A DNA stretch of 48,356 nt, from positions 1-48,356 of the forward strand of contig JASJCU010000030.1 of NCBI GenBank assembly GCA_030065815.1, written 5' to 3'. The position numbers were made by a program, and so were the translations under genes. The first letter of the stretch is position 1, and each line of letters starts with the position of its first letter. Below, in pieces: positions 10,136 to 19,103 of this stretch. This DNA is from Gammaproteobacteria bacterium (GTDB lineage: Bacteria > Pseudomonadota > Gammaproteobacteria > Chromatiales > Chromatiaceae). Under the pieces are notes generated by a model. It had not been told where the DNA came from. It did not search any database and was given only the letters and a program-made list of their open reading frames with translations.

Positions 10136-10660
10136 TCGCCCAAGTGTCGGTGATGTACACGGATCGCGGCGGCCGGCGCGCGCCGCGACCGGCACCCCGC
10201 GGCCGCTCGACCGGTCACCGGTTCGCGGGCAGCGATGTCGCGCCGGCGCGGGGGCGGCGCTACAGGGCCGGGGCGCACGGTCGCAGCGGCGACGGGATCC
10301 ATCGACAACCCTAGCCACGGGTCCACGCCGCGCCGTCGGCTCGCCGGCCCACCGCCGGCGCATCCGCAACGCCGCCGGGTCGGTGGAAACTGCGTCGCTG
10401 GCCGGCCGCGCGCGCCTGCGTGCCCGGCGCGCGGCGTTTCTGGCTGCGACGCCTGCGCGGCACGGCAGCGACGTCCGCTCGGGGACCGGCGCCGCTTCGC
10501 GCCTGGCGCCGCTCGCCGCTAGCGCCGGATACCTTGCGCGACGCACCAGCAACGTGCCGATGTGCACTGCGCTCGCAGCAACCGCCACGGCCCTCGGGTT
10601 GCAGTCGTCGTCGGCTGCCGGCACGCTGTCGGTCGAACCGAAACTGTGAGCCCGCGAACG
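10136..10660. other. 525-bp gene-free stretch after thiC
   Basis: Several reading frames stay open here on both strands, but their translations are Arg/Ala/Pro-rich and show no family motif, as expected of chance open frames in GC-rich DNA. One GC-rich inverted repeat (TCGCGGCG at about 10164 with CGCCGCGA at about 10181) follows thiC but has no U-run, so it is a weak terminator candidate only. Confidence 0.45.
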
Positions 10661-11788
10661 ATGACCGGTCCCGACCCCGCACTGCGCCGTATCCGCTGGA
10701 TCCTGATCGGCTCGGCGATGCTGCTGGTGTTGTGGCAGTCGCTTCCCTGGGTGCAGCGCCAGCTGATCCAGATCGACGCCGAGCCGCGCAGCGTCGCCGC
10801 GCGTGGCGACCTGGCCGCCGACGAGCAGGCGACGATCGCGATCTTCGAAAGGACCAGTCCGTCGGTCGTGTTCATCACGACACGCCAGCGCGTCGTGAAC
10901 ATGTGGACACGCGATGTCACGAGCGTCAGGCGCGGCTCCGGTTCCGGTTTCTTCTGGGACGAGTTCGGGCACGTGGTCACCAACAACCACGTCATCGAGG
11001 GCGCCTCCGAGGCGATCGTCAGCCTGAACGACGGCCGCAGCTACCGTGCCGTGCTGGTCGGCCGCAGCCCGGCTCACGACCTCGCGGTGCTGCGCATCAA
11101 CGTGCCGTTCGATCGCCGCCCGCCGATCCCGCTCGGTACCAGCGGCGACCTGCGCGTCGGCCAGAAGGTGTTCGCGATCGGCAACCCGTTCGGCCTCGAC
11201 TATTCGCTGTCCGGCGGCCTGGTCTCGGCGCTCGACCGGTCGATCGATGACGACGACGGCGGCAGGATCGAGCACCTGATCCAGACCGATGCGGCGATCA
11301 ATCCGGGCAATTCGGGCGGGCCGCTGCTCGACAGTGCGGGTCGCCTGATCGGCATCAATACCGCGATCTACAGCCCTTCCGGTGCGTACGCCGGTATCGG
11401 CTTCGCGGTTCCGGTCGACACCGTGAACCGGGTCGTACCGCAGCTGATCGCCGAGGGCCGCTACGTGCGGCCGACGCTCGGCATCTCGGTCGACGAGGAT
11501 GTCAATCGCAGGCTGGCGCGGCGGCTCGACGTCGAGGGTGTGGCGGTGCTGCGGGTCGAGCCGGGTTCCGGGGCGGACATCGCCGGCCTGCAGGCGTTCT
11601 CGGTCGACAGCGGCGGCGACATCGTGTCCGGCGACATCATTCGCGCCGTCGACGGCAAACCGACGACCGACGTCACGACGCTGCTGTCGGTCCTCGACAG
11701 CTACGCGATCGGCGACGTGGTGTCGGTCACGGTCTGGCGCGACGGTCGTGAACGGAGCGTGACGATTACGCTCGGCGGTGGCGGCTGA
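10661..11788 (+). CDS. Trypsin-like serine protease with PDZ domain (HtrA/Deg family, membrane-anchored)
   Basis: A 375-residue envelope protease. Residues about 11-30 form one N-terminal transmembrane segment not followed by a clear signal cleavage site, so the protein is probably anchored with its body in the periplasm, as in DegS. The S1C catalytic triad is complete: His110 (TNNHVIEG), Asp140 (AHDLAVLRI) and Ser218 (NPGNSGGPL). A single PDZ domain follows from about residue 270 to the end (GVAVLRVEPGSGADIAGL, GDIIRAVDGK). One PDZ domain and the anchor favour a DegS-like form over DegP, but an in-family role in RseA cleavage cannot be shown. ATG at 10661 was chosen; an in-frame GTG at 10646 is a close alternative. 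Confidence 0.88.
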   Translation: MTGPDPALRRIRWILIGSAMLLVLWQSLPWVQRQLIQIDAEPRSVAARGDLAADEQATIAIFERTSPSVVFITTRQRVVNMWTRDVTSVRRGSGSGFFWDEFGHVVTNNHVIEGASEAIVSLNDGRSYRAVLVGRSPAHDLAVLRINVPFDRRPPIPLGTSGDLRVGQKVFAIGNPFGLDYSLSGGLVSALDRSIDDDDGGRIEHLIQTDAAINPGNSGGPLLDSAGRLIGINTAIYSPSGAYAGIGFAVPVDTVNRVVPQLIAEGRYVRPTLGISVDEDVNRRLARRLDVEGVAVLRVEPGSGADIAGLQAFSVDSGGDIVSGDIIRAVDGKPTTDVTTLLSVLDSYAIGDVVSVTVWRDGRERSVTITLGGGG

Positions 11789-11853
11789 TCGGCGCCGTCG
11801 CCCGGTGCCGCCGCCACGGACCGGGCGCAAGCGCGCCGGATCGGGGTGATTCG

Positions 11854-13197
11854 ATGGTCGGCTGGGTACGTCATTGCGGCTTCGTCGTCGGCGTGCTGTG
11901 CAGCGGCATGCTCGGCGCGGCCGACGGGCGCCGCGACGACGACTGTCAGCGTCATGCACAGGCCGAGCGCGCCGACATCGCGCAGCCCGGTGAGACCCGT
12001 GTCCAGCTCGGGCCGCGGCCGTACTTTCTCGTTGGCGACATGGCCCGGTCACGGCTCAAGCGCCGGCTCGAACGCTGCGCCGGAGGACCGTTCCGACCGA
12101 CCGATTTCTCGATCGGGCACCGCGGCGCGCCACGCCAGTTTCCGGAACACACCGAGGAGTCGTACCGCGCCGCCGCGCGCATGGGCGCCGGCATCGTCGA
12201 ATGCGACGTGACCTTCACGCGCGATCGCGAGCTGGTCTGCCGGCATTCGCAGTGCGACCTGCATACCACGACCAATATCCTGCTGACGTCGCTGGCCGCC
12301 AAGTGTTCGGTGCCTTTCGAGCCGGCCGATCCGGCGACCGACACCCCCGCCAGCGTGAAGTGCTGTACCAGCGACCTGACGCTCGACGAGTTCAAGTCGT
12401 TGAAGGGAAAGAGGGACGGGGCCGATGCACTGGCGACGACCGTCGAGGCGTACGTCGCTGGCACCACCGACCCACCGACCGACGGGTATCCGGATACCGA
12501 CGAGACCGGCGGCCACGGTACGCTGCTCAGCCACAAGGAGAGCATCGCGTTGTTCCGGGAGCTCGGTGTCAAGATGGCGCCAGAGCTCAAGTCGCCAGGC
12601 GTCGCGATGCCGTTCCAGGGCAGCTACACACAGCAGGACTACGCCCGGCAGATGATCGAGGAATACCGTAGTGCCGGTGTTGCGCCGCGCGATGTCTGGG
12701 CGCAGTCGTTCAGCCTCGCCGACGTCGAGTACTGGATCGCCAACGCGCCGTGTTTCGGCAGGCAGGCGGTGTACCTGGATGCGTCCTACGAACGCGACGA
12801 CTTCGCGGCGTTCATGGGCAGCGAGGCGATGTTGCGCGACTACATGGCGGATCTGGTGCGCCGTGGTGTGCCGATCGTCGCACCGCCGATGTGGATGCTG
12901 CTGACGACCGACGACGGCGGCCGCATCGTGCCGTCGCAGTACGCGCACGCCGCGCGGCGCGCCGGGCTCGATATCGTCACCTGGACGATCGAGCGCACCG
13001 ACCTGACCGACGGTGCCACGGGCGACTGGTACTTTGGCAGCGCGCTGCCGGAGGCGTCGCTGGAAGGCGTCATCGACCGACCCGGCGACCGCTACCTGGT
13101 CCTCGACGTGCTGGCCCGCGAGGTCGGCATCGTCGGGATCTTCAGCGACTGGCCGGCGACCGTGACCTATTTCGCGAACTGCATGGGGCTGCGCTGA
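11854..13197 (+). CDS. Exported glycerophosphodiester phosphodiesterase family protein
   Basis: A 447-residue TIM-barrel phosphodiesterase of the GDPD family, which hydrolyses glycerophosphodiesters to glycerol-3-phosphate and an alcohol. The catalytic blocks are His89-Arg90 (GHRGAPRQFPEHTEES), Glu116 and Asp118 (VECDVTFTRD) and His131 (CRHSQCDLHTTT). Residues 1-23 look like a signal peptide (hydrophobic core followed by AA-D), so it is likely periplasmic or extracellular, as GlpQ is. It is longer than E. coli GlpQ by roughly 90 residues, with an N-terminal Cys-containing extension and several extra cysteines that could form disulfides. It ends 12 nt from the convergent glutamate dehydrogenase gene. 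Confidence 0.88.
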   Translation: MVGWVRHCGFVVGVLCSGMLGAADGRRDDDCQRHAQAERADIAQPGETRVQLGPRPYFLVGDMARSRLKRRLERCAGGPFRPTDFSIGHRGAPRQFPEHTEESYRAAARMGAGIVECDVTFTRDRELVCRHSQCDLHTTTNILLTSLAAKCSVPFEPADPATDTPASVKCCTSDLTLDEFKSLKGKRDGADALATTVEAYVAGTTDPPTDGYPDTDETGGHGTLLSHKESIALFRELGVKMAPELKSPGVAMPFQGSYTQQDYARQMIEEYRSAGVAPRDVWAQSFSLADVEYWIANAPCFGRQAVYLDASYERDDFAAFMGSEAMLRDYMADLVRRGVPIVAPPMWMLLTTDDGGRIVPSQYAHAARRAGLDIVTWTIERTDLTDGATGDWYFGSALPEASLEGVIDRPGDRYLVLDVLAREVGIVGIFSDWPATVTYFANCMGLR

Positions 13198-13209
13198 CCG
13201 CGCCGTCGG

Positions 13210-16200
13210 TCACCGGCCATCACCGTCACCGTCACCGTCGACGTCGCGTGGCAGCAGTTCGTCGACCGCGGCCACGGCCAGCGACAGGATCGCGAAGTCG
13301 AACACCTTGCCGGCCTTCAGTTCCGCGACGAGCTGCGCGTGGCGGTCGAGCATCGCGCGGTTCTGCTGGCTCCACTGCTCGAGAATGCCGCGCGGGCTGG
13401 CCGCCTTGCGCGGGCAACGCAGCACCGCCTCGGTGAGGTCGCGCTGCTGCCGATCGAGTGCGGCGGCTAGCTTGGTCCGTGCCAGCAGGTGCCAGTGCGT
13501 GTGTACGCCCAGCGCCGCGATCTGGCGACGTGTCCAGTCGAGTTCGAGCTGATGGTTCAATGCGGAATGCACCCAGGCGGTCGCGGCGATGTCGCTGTCG
13601 GTCGCGCGCGCCACGTCGACGATGTCGAGCGCCGCGGCCATCGGCGCGAGCCCGGCGACCGACTTGGCGATGTCGAGCGGGACGCCGGCGGCGCCGAACT
13701 GTCGGGCGCGGCGGTTGAAGTCGGCCTTGTCCTTCGTCGCGAGCGGCCGCGGCAGTGCGTCCCAGAGCTCGGTCACGCCGCTGCGGAAGCGCTCGCTCAG
13801 AGTCTGCATGTCGAGACAGCGCCGGTAGGCGCGCAGCAGGCCGGTCAGCGTGTGCTCGAGGAAACCCGCCAGCGCCGTCAGCATGTCGATCTGCACGCGC
13901 GCCGCGACCTGGTTGTCGAGCGACTCGATCTGTGCGCAGAGCCGGTCGGTGGCGAAGATGTCGCTGACGACCAGGTACGCGCGCGCGACGTCGGCGATGT
14001 CGCAGCCGGTCTGTTCGCGAACGCGGAAGCCGATCCCCGGTCCGACGTGATCGACGACCTCGCGGGCGATCGCCGTCGCGACGATCTCGCGGCGCAGCGG
14101 GTGGCCGCTGATCTGCGCCGGGTAGCGCTCGCGCAGCTGCGGCGGGAAATAGCGCACCAGGCGTTCGCGGACATACGGATCGTCGGGGACCGTGGACTCG
14201 ACGACGGCCTCGTAGTAGTTCATCTTGCTGTACGCGAGCAGTACCGAGATCTCCGGCTTGCTCAGCCCCTTGCCGGCCGCCTGACGCTCGGTGATCGCCT
14301 TGCGGTCCGGCAGTCCTTCGAGCGCGCGGTCGAACCCTCCCTTTTGCTCGAGCAGCTCGATGAAGCGTGCCTGCTCGTACAGGCGGTCCGCGCCGGCGGC
14401 CGCGACGACGCTGATCGCCCGGGTTTGTGCGTAGTTGTCGGCGAGCACCAGCGCGGCGACGTCGTCGGTCATGTCGACCAGCAGCTGGTTGCGCTGCTTG
14501 GTCGTCAGGTCGCCGTCGGCGACCAGCTGGTCGAGCAGGATCTTGATGTTGACCTCGTGATCCGAGCAGTCGACGCCGGCCGAGTTGTCGATCGCGTCGG
14601 TGTAGATCTGTCCGCCGCCCAACGCGTACTCGATCCGTGCCAGCTGCGTAAAGCCGAGGTTGCCGCCTTCGCCGACGACCCGGCAGCGCAGCTCGGTCGC
14701 ATCGACGCGCACGCCGTCGTTGGCCTTGTCGCTCGCCTGCGCATGACTCTCGTGCGAAGCCTTGACGTAGGTGCCGATGCCGCCGTTCCACAGCAGGTCG
14801 ACCGGCGCCCTGAGGATCGCCTGGATCAATGCGTTCGGCGTGATCCGGTCGACGTCGAGCCCGAGCAGCGCCCGTATCTCTGCCGTCAACGGCAGCGACT
14901 TGGCGTCGCGCGAGTACACGTCGCCGCCCGCCGAGATCAGGTTGCGGTCGTAGTCGGCCCAGCCCGAACGCGGCAGCGCGAACAGGCGCTGGCGTTCGGC
15001 GAACGCACGCCCGGCGTCCGGGTCCGGGTCGATGAAGATATGGCGGTGGTTGAACGCGGCGACCAGGCGGATGTGCGGTGACAGCAGCATGCCGTTGCCG
15101 AACACGTCGCCGGACATGTCGCCGATGCCGACCACGCTGAACGGCTCGTTCTGGGTGTCGAGACCAAGCTCGCGGAAGTTGCGCTTGACCGACTCCCACG
15201 CGCCGCGCGCCGTGATGCCCATGGCCTTGTGGTCGTAGCCGGCCGAGCCGCCGGATGCGAACGCGTCGCCGAGCCAGAACGCGTAGTCGGCCGACACCCG
15301 GTTGGCGATGTCGGAGAACGTCGCCGTGCCCTTGTCGGCGGCGATCACGAGATAGGGGTCGTCGTCGTCATGGCGCACGACCCCCGGTGGCGGCAGCGGC
15401 CGGTTGCCGACCAGGTTATCGGTAAGGTCGAGCATGCCGCGCAACAGCGTCTGATAGCAGGCGACGACCTGTTGCATGAGCCGCTCGCGGTCGTCGGTGT
15501 CGATGCCGCGCTTGACGATGAAGCCGCCCTTCGAGCCGGCCGGCACGATCACGGTGTTCTTGACCATCTGCGCCTTCATCAGGCCGAGGATCTCGGTGCG
15601 GTAGTCTTCCATGCGGTCGGACCAGCGCAAGCCGCCACGGGCGACCCGGCCGCCGCGCAGGTGCACGCCCTCCATGTCGGCCGAGAACACGAAGATCTCG
15701 AACATCGGGCGTGGTTGCGGCATGCCGGGCACGCGCGTCGGATCGAACTTGAACGATAGGTACGGAACGGCCGCGGCGGCGCAGTCGTCGCGGAAGAAAT
15801 TGGTGCGCAGCGTGGCCTGGATCAGGTGCAGGAAGCTGCGCAAGATACGATCTTCCTCGAGGCTGCTGACCGCCTCCAGGCATTGTTCGAACTTCTCCGC
15901 GGCCGCGTCGGTAGTGGCCGCGTCGCCGTCGGCAGCGGGGTCGAAGCGCAGGCGGAACACATGGTTGAGTACCTGGACGACGTCGGGATGGCGGTTGAGC
16001 ACGGCGACCACGTAGTCCTGCGTGTAGGGCGCCTTGATCTGGTGCAGGTAGCGGCTGTAGGCGCGAAACACCAGCGCCTCGCGCCACGAGATCGCGGCAC
16101 GCAGGATAAGGCCGTTGAAGCCGTCGTTGTCGATCGCCCCGGCCCAGGCACGCAGAAACGCGCTCGCGAACGCCTCGCGTCGGGCGTCGCCGAGGCCGGC

Positions 16201-18069
16201 ATCGGCGGCGCCGGTCTGGCGGGTTGCGAAGTCGTGAATCCAGACCTCGCCGGCCGGGTGGCGAATGCGGTACGGCCGCTCACCGTGGACGCTGAGACCC
16301 ATGTTCTCGAGTATCGGGATCGCCTGCGACAGCGCGACCGGGTGGCGTGGCGAGTACAGCCGCACGTGCAATGCCGCGCTGGCCTCGTCGATCGGCTGGT
16401 ACAGGTGTAGCGCCAGGCCGTCGTCGCGACGCGCCCTTTCGATGCGTTCGATATCGCCGACGGCGATCCGCGGGTGGAAGTCGTCGCGGTAGCCGCTCGG
16501 AAAGGCGTGTGCGTAGGCATGCAGGTAGCGCGTCGCCAGGGCCTCGTCGACCTGGCCGTACAAGGCGTCACGCAGGCCGTCCTGCCAGGTCGTCGTCAGG
16601 TCGATGATCTGGCGTTCGAGGTCGTCGCTGTCGACGTCGGGCTCGGCGCCGGCCGGCATCCAGATCAGGAACGTGATGCGCGCGAGTATCGATTCGGAGA
16701 AATAGGTGTCGAAGACGACGTCGCTGCCGTCGAGCCGCACCATCAACAGCTGCTGGATGGCCAGTCGGACCTCGCGGCTGTAGCGCTCGCGCGGGATGTA
16801 GACCAGGCACGACACGAACCGCCGGAACGGGTCGCGGATCATGAACAGCCGCGTACGCTGGCGCTCTTGCAGGCTCAGTACGCCGAGCGTGGTCGCCAGC
16901 AGGTCGTCCCTGCCGGCCTGGAACAGTGCGTCGCGCGGGAAATTGTCGAGGATGTTGGTGACGACCCGGCCCGAGTGGCTGCGCGGCGACACCTCGGTCG
17001 CGGCGAACACCAGCTCGACCTTGCGGCGCAGTATCGGGATCTGGCGCGGCGGCGTGCTGTAGGCGGACGACGAGAACAGCCCGATCAGGCAGCTGACGCC
17101 GTCGACCTCGCCGGCCGGATTGCGATGCTTGATCGCGACGCAGTCGAGGTAGGCCGGGCGGTGGATCGTCGAGCGCGCATCGGCCTTGGTGATCAGCAGC
17201 TCGCTGTCGAACGCGCTGAGGTCGACGCCGAGCCCCGATATCCAGCGCGTGGCCAGCTCGTGGGCGCCTTCGCCGTCGCGCAGCACGCCGAGGCCGGAGT
17301 CGTCGGCGAACATCAGCGCGGCCTGCCTGTCGGCCGGGTCGAGGTCGAAGCGGCAGGTCGCGACGAACAGGAAATGATCGTTGATCATCCAGCTGAGGAA
17401 GGCCTGCATCTCCTCGGCATCGAACTGCGACGCCCGCGCCGGGACGTCCGCCAGGCCATCGCGCAACGTCTCGGCGACGTGCCGCATCTGCAGCCAGTCG
17501 GCGGTCGTGCGCTGCACGTCGTCGATGACCGAACGGACCAGCCGGGCCAGGGCGTCGAGCGCCTCGGCCGGCTGGCGGTCGACGTGCAGCTGGATCACGG
17601 CCTCGTCGGCGACGACGCCGTCGCCCTGGGTCGGCCGGGTGATGCGCGTGAGCAGGCCGCCGGCGTCGCGGGTGACCGCGAACACCGGGTGGATGGTCAG
17701 CTTGATCGCCATGCCGCGGCGGTTCAGCGCCGCCGAGATCGAGTCGACCAGGAACGGCATGTCGCCGGCGACGACCTCGACGATCGTGTCGCGGCTGCGC
17801 CAGCCGTAGTCTTCCTCGTTCGGGTTGTAGACGCGGACCTTGGCCTCGTCGGGGCGGCGCTGGCGCATCAGACGCCAGTGCGCGATCAGCGCGCCGAGCA
17901 GGTCGTGGGGATCGCGCTCGTCGAGGTCGCCGGGATCGATGTGGCGAAAATAGATCTTCAGCAGGTCGTGGATCTGGGCGGCCTCGAAGCCGCCGGCGCC
18001 GTCCGGCGGATTGTCGGCCAGCAGCTCGCTGAGCGTCACAATCAGCCGCGCACCGCTATCGGTCGACAT
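13210..18069 (-). CDS. gdhB: NAD-specific glutamate dehydrogenase, large (about 180 kDa) class
   Basis: A 1619-residue cytoplasmic enzyme that oxidatively deaminates glutamate to 2-oxoglutarate with NAD. Length and content match the GDH-180 class: a long N-terminal regulatory region with ACT-like folds, then the catalytic core with GGLRWSDRMEDYRTEILGLMK-type residues (protein about 830-860), VIVPAGSKGGF, GIGDMSGDVFGNGML and NGGIGTY. The start at 18069 was chosen because ATG there follows GGGAGGA at good spacing; the frame extends 18 codons upstream without a better site. The extreme C-terminus is an acidic DVDGDGDGDGR tail encoded by a short hexamer repeat. A PilZ gene lies 93 nt upstream on the same strand. 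Confidence 0.95.
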   Translation of the reverse strand: MSTDSGARLIVTLSELLADNPPDGAGGFEAAQIHDLLKIYFRHIDPGDLDERDPHDLLGALIAHWRLMRQRRPDEAKVRVYNPNEEDYGWRSRDTIVEVVAGDMPFLVDSISAALNRRGMAIKLTIHPVFAVTRDAGGLLTRITRPTQGDGVVADEAVIQLHVDRQPAEALDALARLVRSVIDDVQRTTADWLQMRHVAETLRDGLADVPARASQFDAEEMQAFLSWMINDHFLFVATCRFDLDPADRQAALMFADDSGLGVLRDGEGAHELATRWISGLGVDLSAFDSELLITKADARSTIHRPAYLDCVAIKHRNPAGEVDGVSCLIGLFSSSAYSTPPRQIPILRRKVELVFAATEVSPRSHSGRVVTNILDNFPRDALFQAGRDDLLATTLGVLSLQERQRTRLFMIRDPFRRFVSCLVYIPRERYSREVRLAIQQLLMVRLDGSDVVFDTYFSESILARITFLIWMPAGAEPDVDSDDLERQIIDLTTTWQDGLRDALYGQVDEALATRYLHAYAHAFPSGYRDDFHPRIAVGDIERIERARRDDGLALHLYQPIDEASAALHVRLYSPRHPVALSQAIPILENMGLSVHGERPYRIRHPAGEVWIHDFATRQTGAADAGLGDARREAFASAFLRAWAGAIDNDGFNGLILRAAISWREALVFRAYSRYLHQIKAPYTQDYVVAVLNRHPDVVQVLNHVFRLRFDPAADGDAATTDAAAEKFEQCLEAVSSLEEDRILRSFLHLIQATLRTNFFRDDCAAAAVPYLSFKFDPTRVPGMPQPRPMFEIFVFSADMEGVHLRGGRVARGGLRWSDRMEDYRTEILGLMKAQMVKNTVIVPAGSKGGFIVKRGIDTDDRERLMQQVVACYQTLLRGMLDLTDNLVGNRPLPPPGVVRHDDDDPYLVIAADKGTATFSDIANRVSADYAFWLGDAFASGGSAGYDHKAMGITARGAWESVKRNFRELGLDTQNEPFSVVGIGDMSGDVFGNGMLLSPHIRLVAAFNHRHIFIDPDPDAGRAFAERQRLFALPRSGWADYDRNLISAGGDVYSRDAKSLPLTAEIRALLGLDVDRITPNALIQAILRAPVDLLWNGGIGTYVKASHESHAQASDKANDGVRVDATELRCRVVGEGGNLGFTQLARIEYALGGGQIYTDAIDNSAGVDCSDHEVNIKILLDQLVADGDLTTKQRNQLLVDMTDDVAALVLADNYAQTRAISVVAAAGADRLYEQARFIELLEQKGGFDRALEGLPDRKAITERQAAGKGLSKPEISVLLAYSKMNYYEAVVESTVPDDPYVRERLVRYFPPQLRERYPAQISGHPLRREIVATAIAREVVDHVGPGIGFRVREQTGCDIADVARAYLVVSDIFATDRLCAQIESLDNQVAARVQIDMLTALAGFLEHTLTGLLRAYRRCLDMQTLSERFRSGVTELWDALPRPLATKDKADFNRRARQFGAAGVPLDIAKSVAGLAPMAAALDIVDVARATDSDIAATAWVHSALNHQLELDWTRRQIAALGVHTHWHLLARTKLAAALDRQQRDLTEAVLRCPRKAASPRGILEQWSQQNRAMLDRHAQLVAELKAGKVFDFAILSLAVAAVDELLPRDVDGDGDGDGR

Positions 18070-18162
18070 CGGTCCTCCCGCTTGGCGTTGCGGTGCCGAG
18101 AAGGCGGCACCCGCTACTAGCATAGGCCGCGGACGGGGCTATGCCACGGGCGCGCGGCGGTC

Positions 18163-18477
18163 TCAGTCGGCGGCGGAGTACTCGACGGGTTCGATCTCGA
18201 CGATCGACGCGGCGATATCGAAACCGTCATCGATCGCGAAACAACGCAGCACCGTGACCGCGGCCTGCAGCGGTGGCGTGATCGGGTTCGCGGGTCGCAG
18301 CGTCAGCTGCAGGTGTTCGCCGGCGCTCAGCTCGCGTGCGCTGACGAAGCGTACGCCGCTGGCGCTGAGGTCGCGCAGCTCGGCGGTTTCGTCGTTGGCG
18401 CTGCCGATCGGGCGGATCGCGACTGGGCAGTGCATCGCCATGCGTATGAAATCGCGTTTCTCGGAGTAGTCGATCAT
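18163..18477 (-). CDS. PilZ-domain protein (c-di-GMP binding)
   Basis: A 104-residue protein that is essentially one PilZ domain. The c-di-GMP-binding signatures are present: RxxxR as RDFIR near residues 8-12, and D-x-S-x-x-G as DLSASG near residue 38. PilZ proteins change partner activity on binding c-di-GMP, typically affecting motility, pili or exopolysaccharide. ATG at 18477 follows GGAGAG at good spacing; an upstream TTG in frame is less likely. It precedes the glutamate dehydrogenase gene on the same strand with a 93-nt gap, and is divergent from the TerB-like gene. Several other c-di-GMP proteins lie in this window. Confidence 0.88.
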   Translation of the reverse strand: MIDYSEKRDFIRMAMHCPVAIRPIGSANDETAELRDLSASGVRFVSARELSAGEHLQLTLRPANPITPPLQAAVTVLRCFAIDDGFDIAASIVEIEPVEYSAAD

Positions 18478-18659
18478 GCCATCTCTCCACAAGATGTTGG
18501 GTATCTGTAGGCCATCGGATACAACCTGTAGCGGAGACTAGCGCACCCGTGCCCGGCAATGGGGAATCTAGGTAGTGAGTTGCGCAGGCGCCGCCGGCGT
18601 AAGAGGATGCGTCGGAACCCGGTCGGTCGTGCACCGCCGCAGCGAACACGGAGAAACGC

Positions 18660-19103
18660 ATGCTCAGACGAATCCGCGATTTTCTCGCGACGCCGCCGGC
18701 CGTCGGCGAAGACGACGAGGCGGCGCTGCACCTCGCCGCGGCGATGCTGCTGATCGAGGTCGCCAAGGCCGACCACAGCCTCGATGACGACGAGCTCGAA
18801 CGCATGCGGGGCGTACTGGCGCGCAACTGGGGCCTCGGCGAGGACGAGCTCGCCGAGCTGCTGCGGGTCGCGCGCAATTCATCCGACACCAGCGTCTCGC
18901 TACACCGCCACATCGACCTGATCAATGCCAATTTCGCGCCGCAGCAGAAGGTCGACCTGGTGCGCGGGCTGTGGGAAGTGGCCTGTGCCGACGCGACGAT
19001 CCACCACCACGAAGAGGCCCTGATCCGGCGGCTCGCCGACCTGCTGTACGTGTCGCACACGGACTTCATCCGTACCAAGCATCGGGTACTCGACGGCGAA
19101 TGA
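18660..19103 (+). CDS. TerB-family (tellurite-resistance-like) protein
   Basis: A 147-residue soluble, all-helical protein with the TerB-like pattern: LHLAAAMLLIEVAKADHSLDDDELERM near residues 23-50 and a second, related helical half GLWEVACADATIHHHEEALIRRLADLL. The acidic D-x-x-x-D-x-x-E positions are those that bind metal in TerB folds. The family is widespread and mostly uncharacterised; there are no ter operon partners here, so tellurite resistance should not be assumed. It overlaps the MFS gene by 4 nt (ATGA), so the two are translationally coupled. Confidence 0.8.
   Translation: MLRRIRDFLATPPAVGEDDEAALHLAAAMLLIEVAKADHSLDDDELERMRGVLARNWGLGEDELAELLRVARNSSDTSVSLHRHIDLINANFAPQQKVDLVRGLWEVACADATIHHHEEALIRRLADLLYVSHTDFIRTKHRVLDGE

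Noticed and set aside
10311-10682. Open frames on both strands in the thiC-protease gap
   Set aside because: Low-complexity Arg/Ala/Gly-rich translations, no ribosome-binding sites and no recognisable domains.
18501-18522. GTATC / GATAC inverted repeat between the PilZ and TerB-like genes as an operator
   Set aside because: Only five matching bases per arm and no second copy in the window; could be chance.
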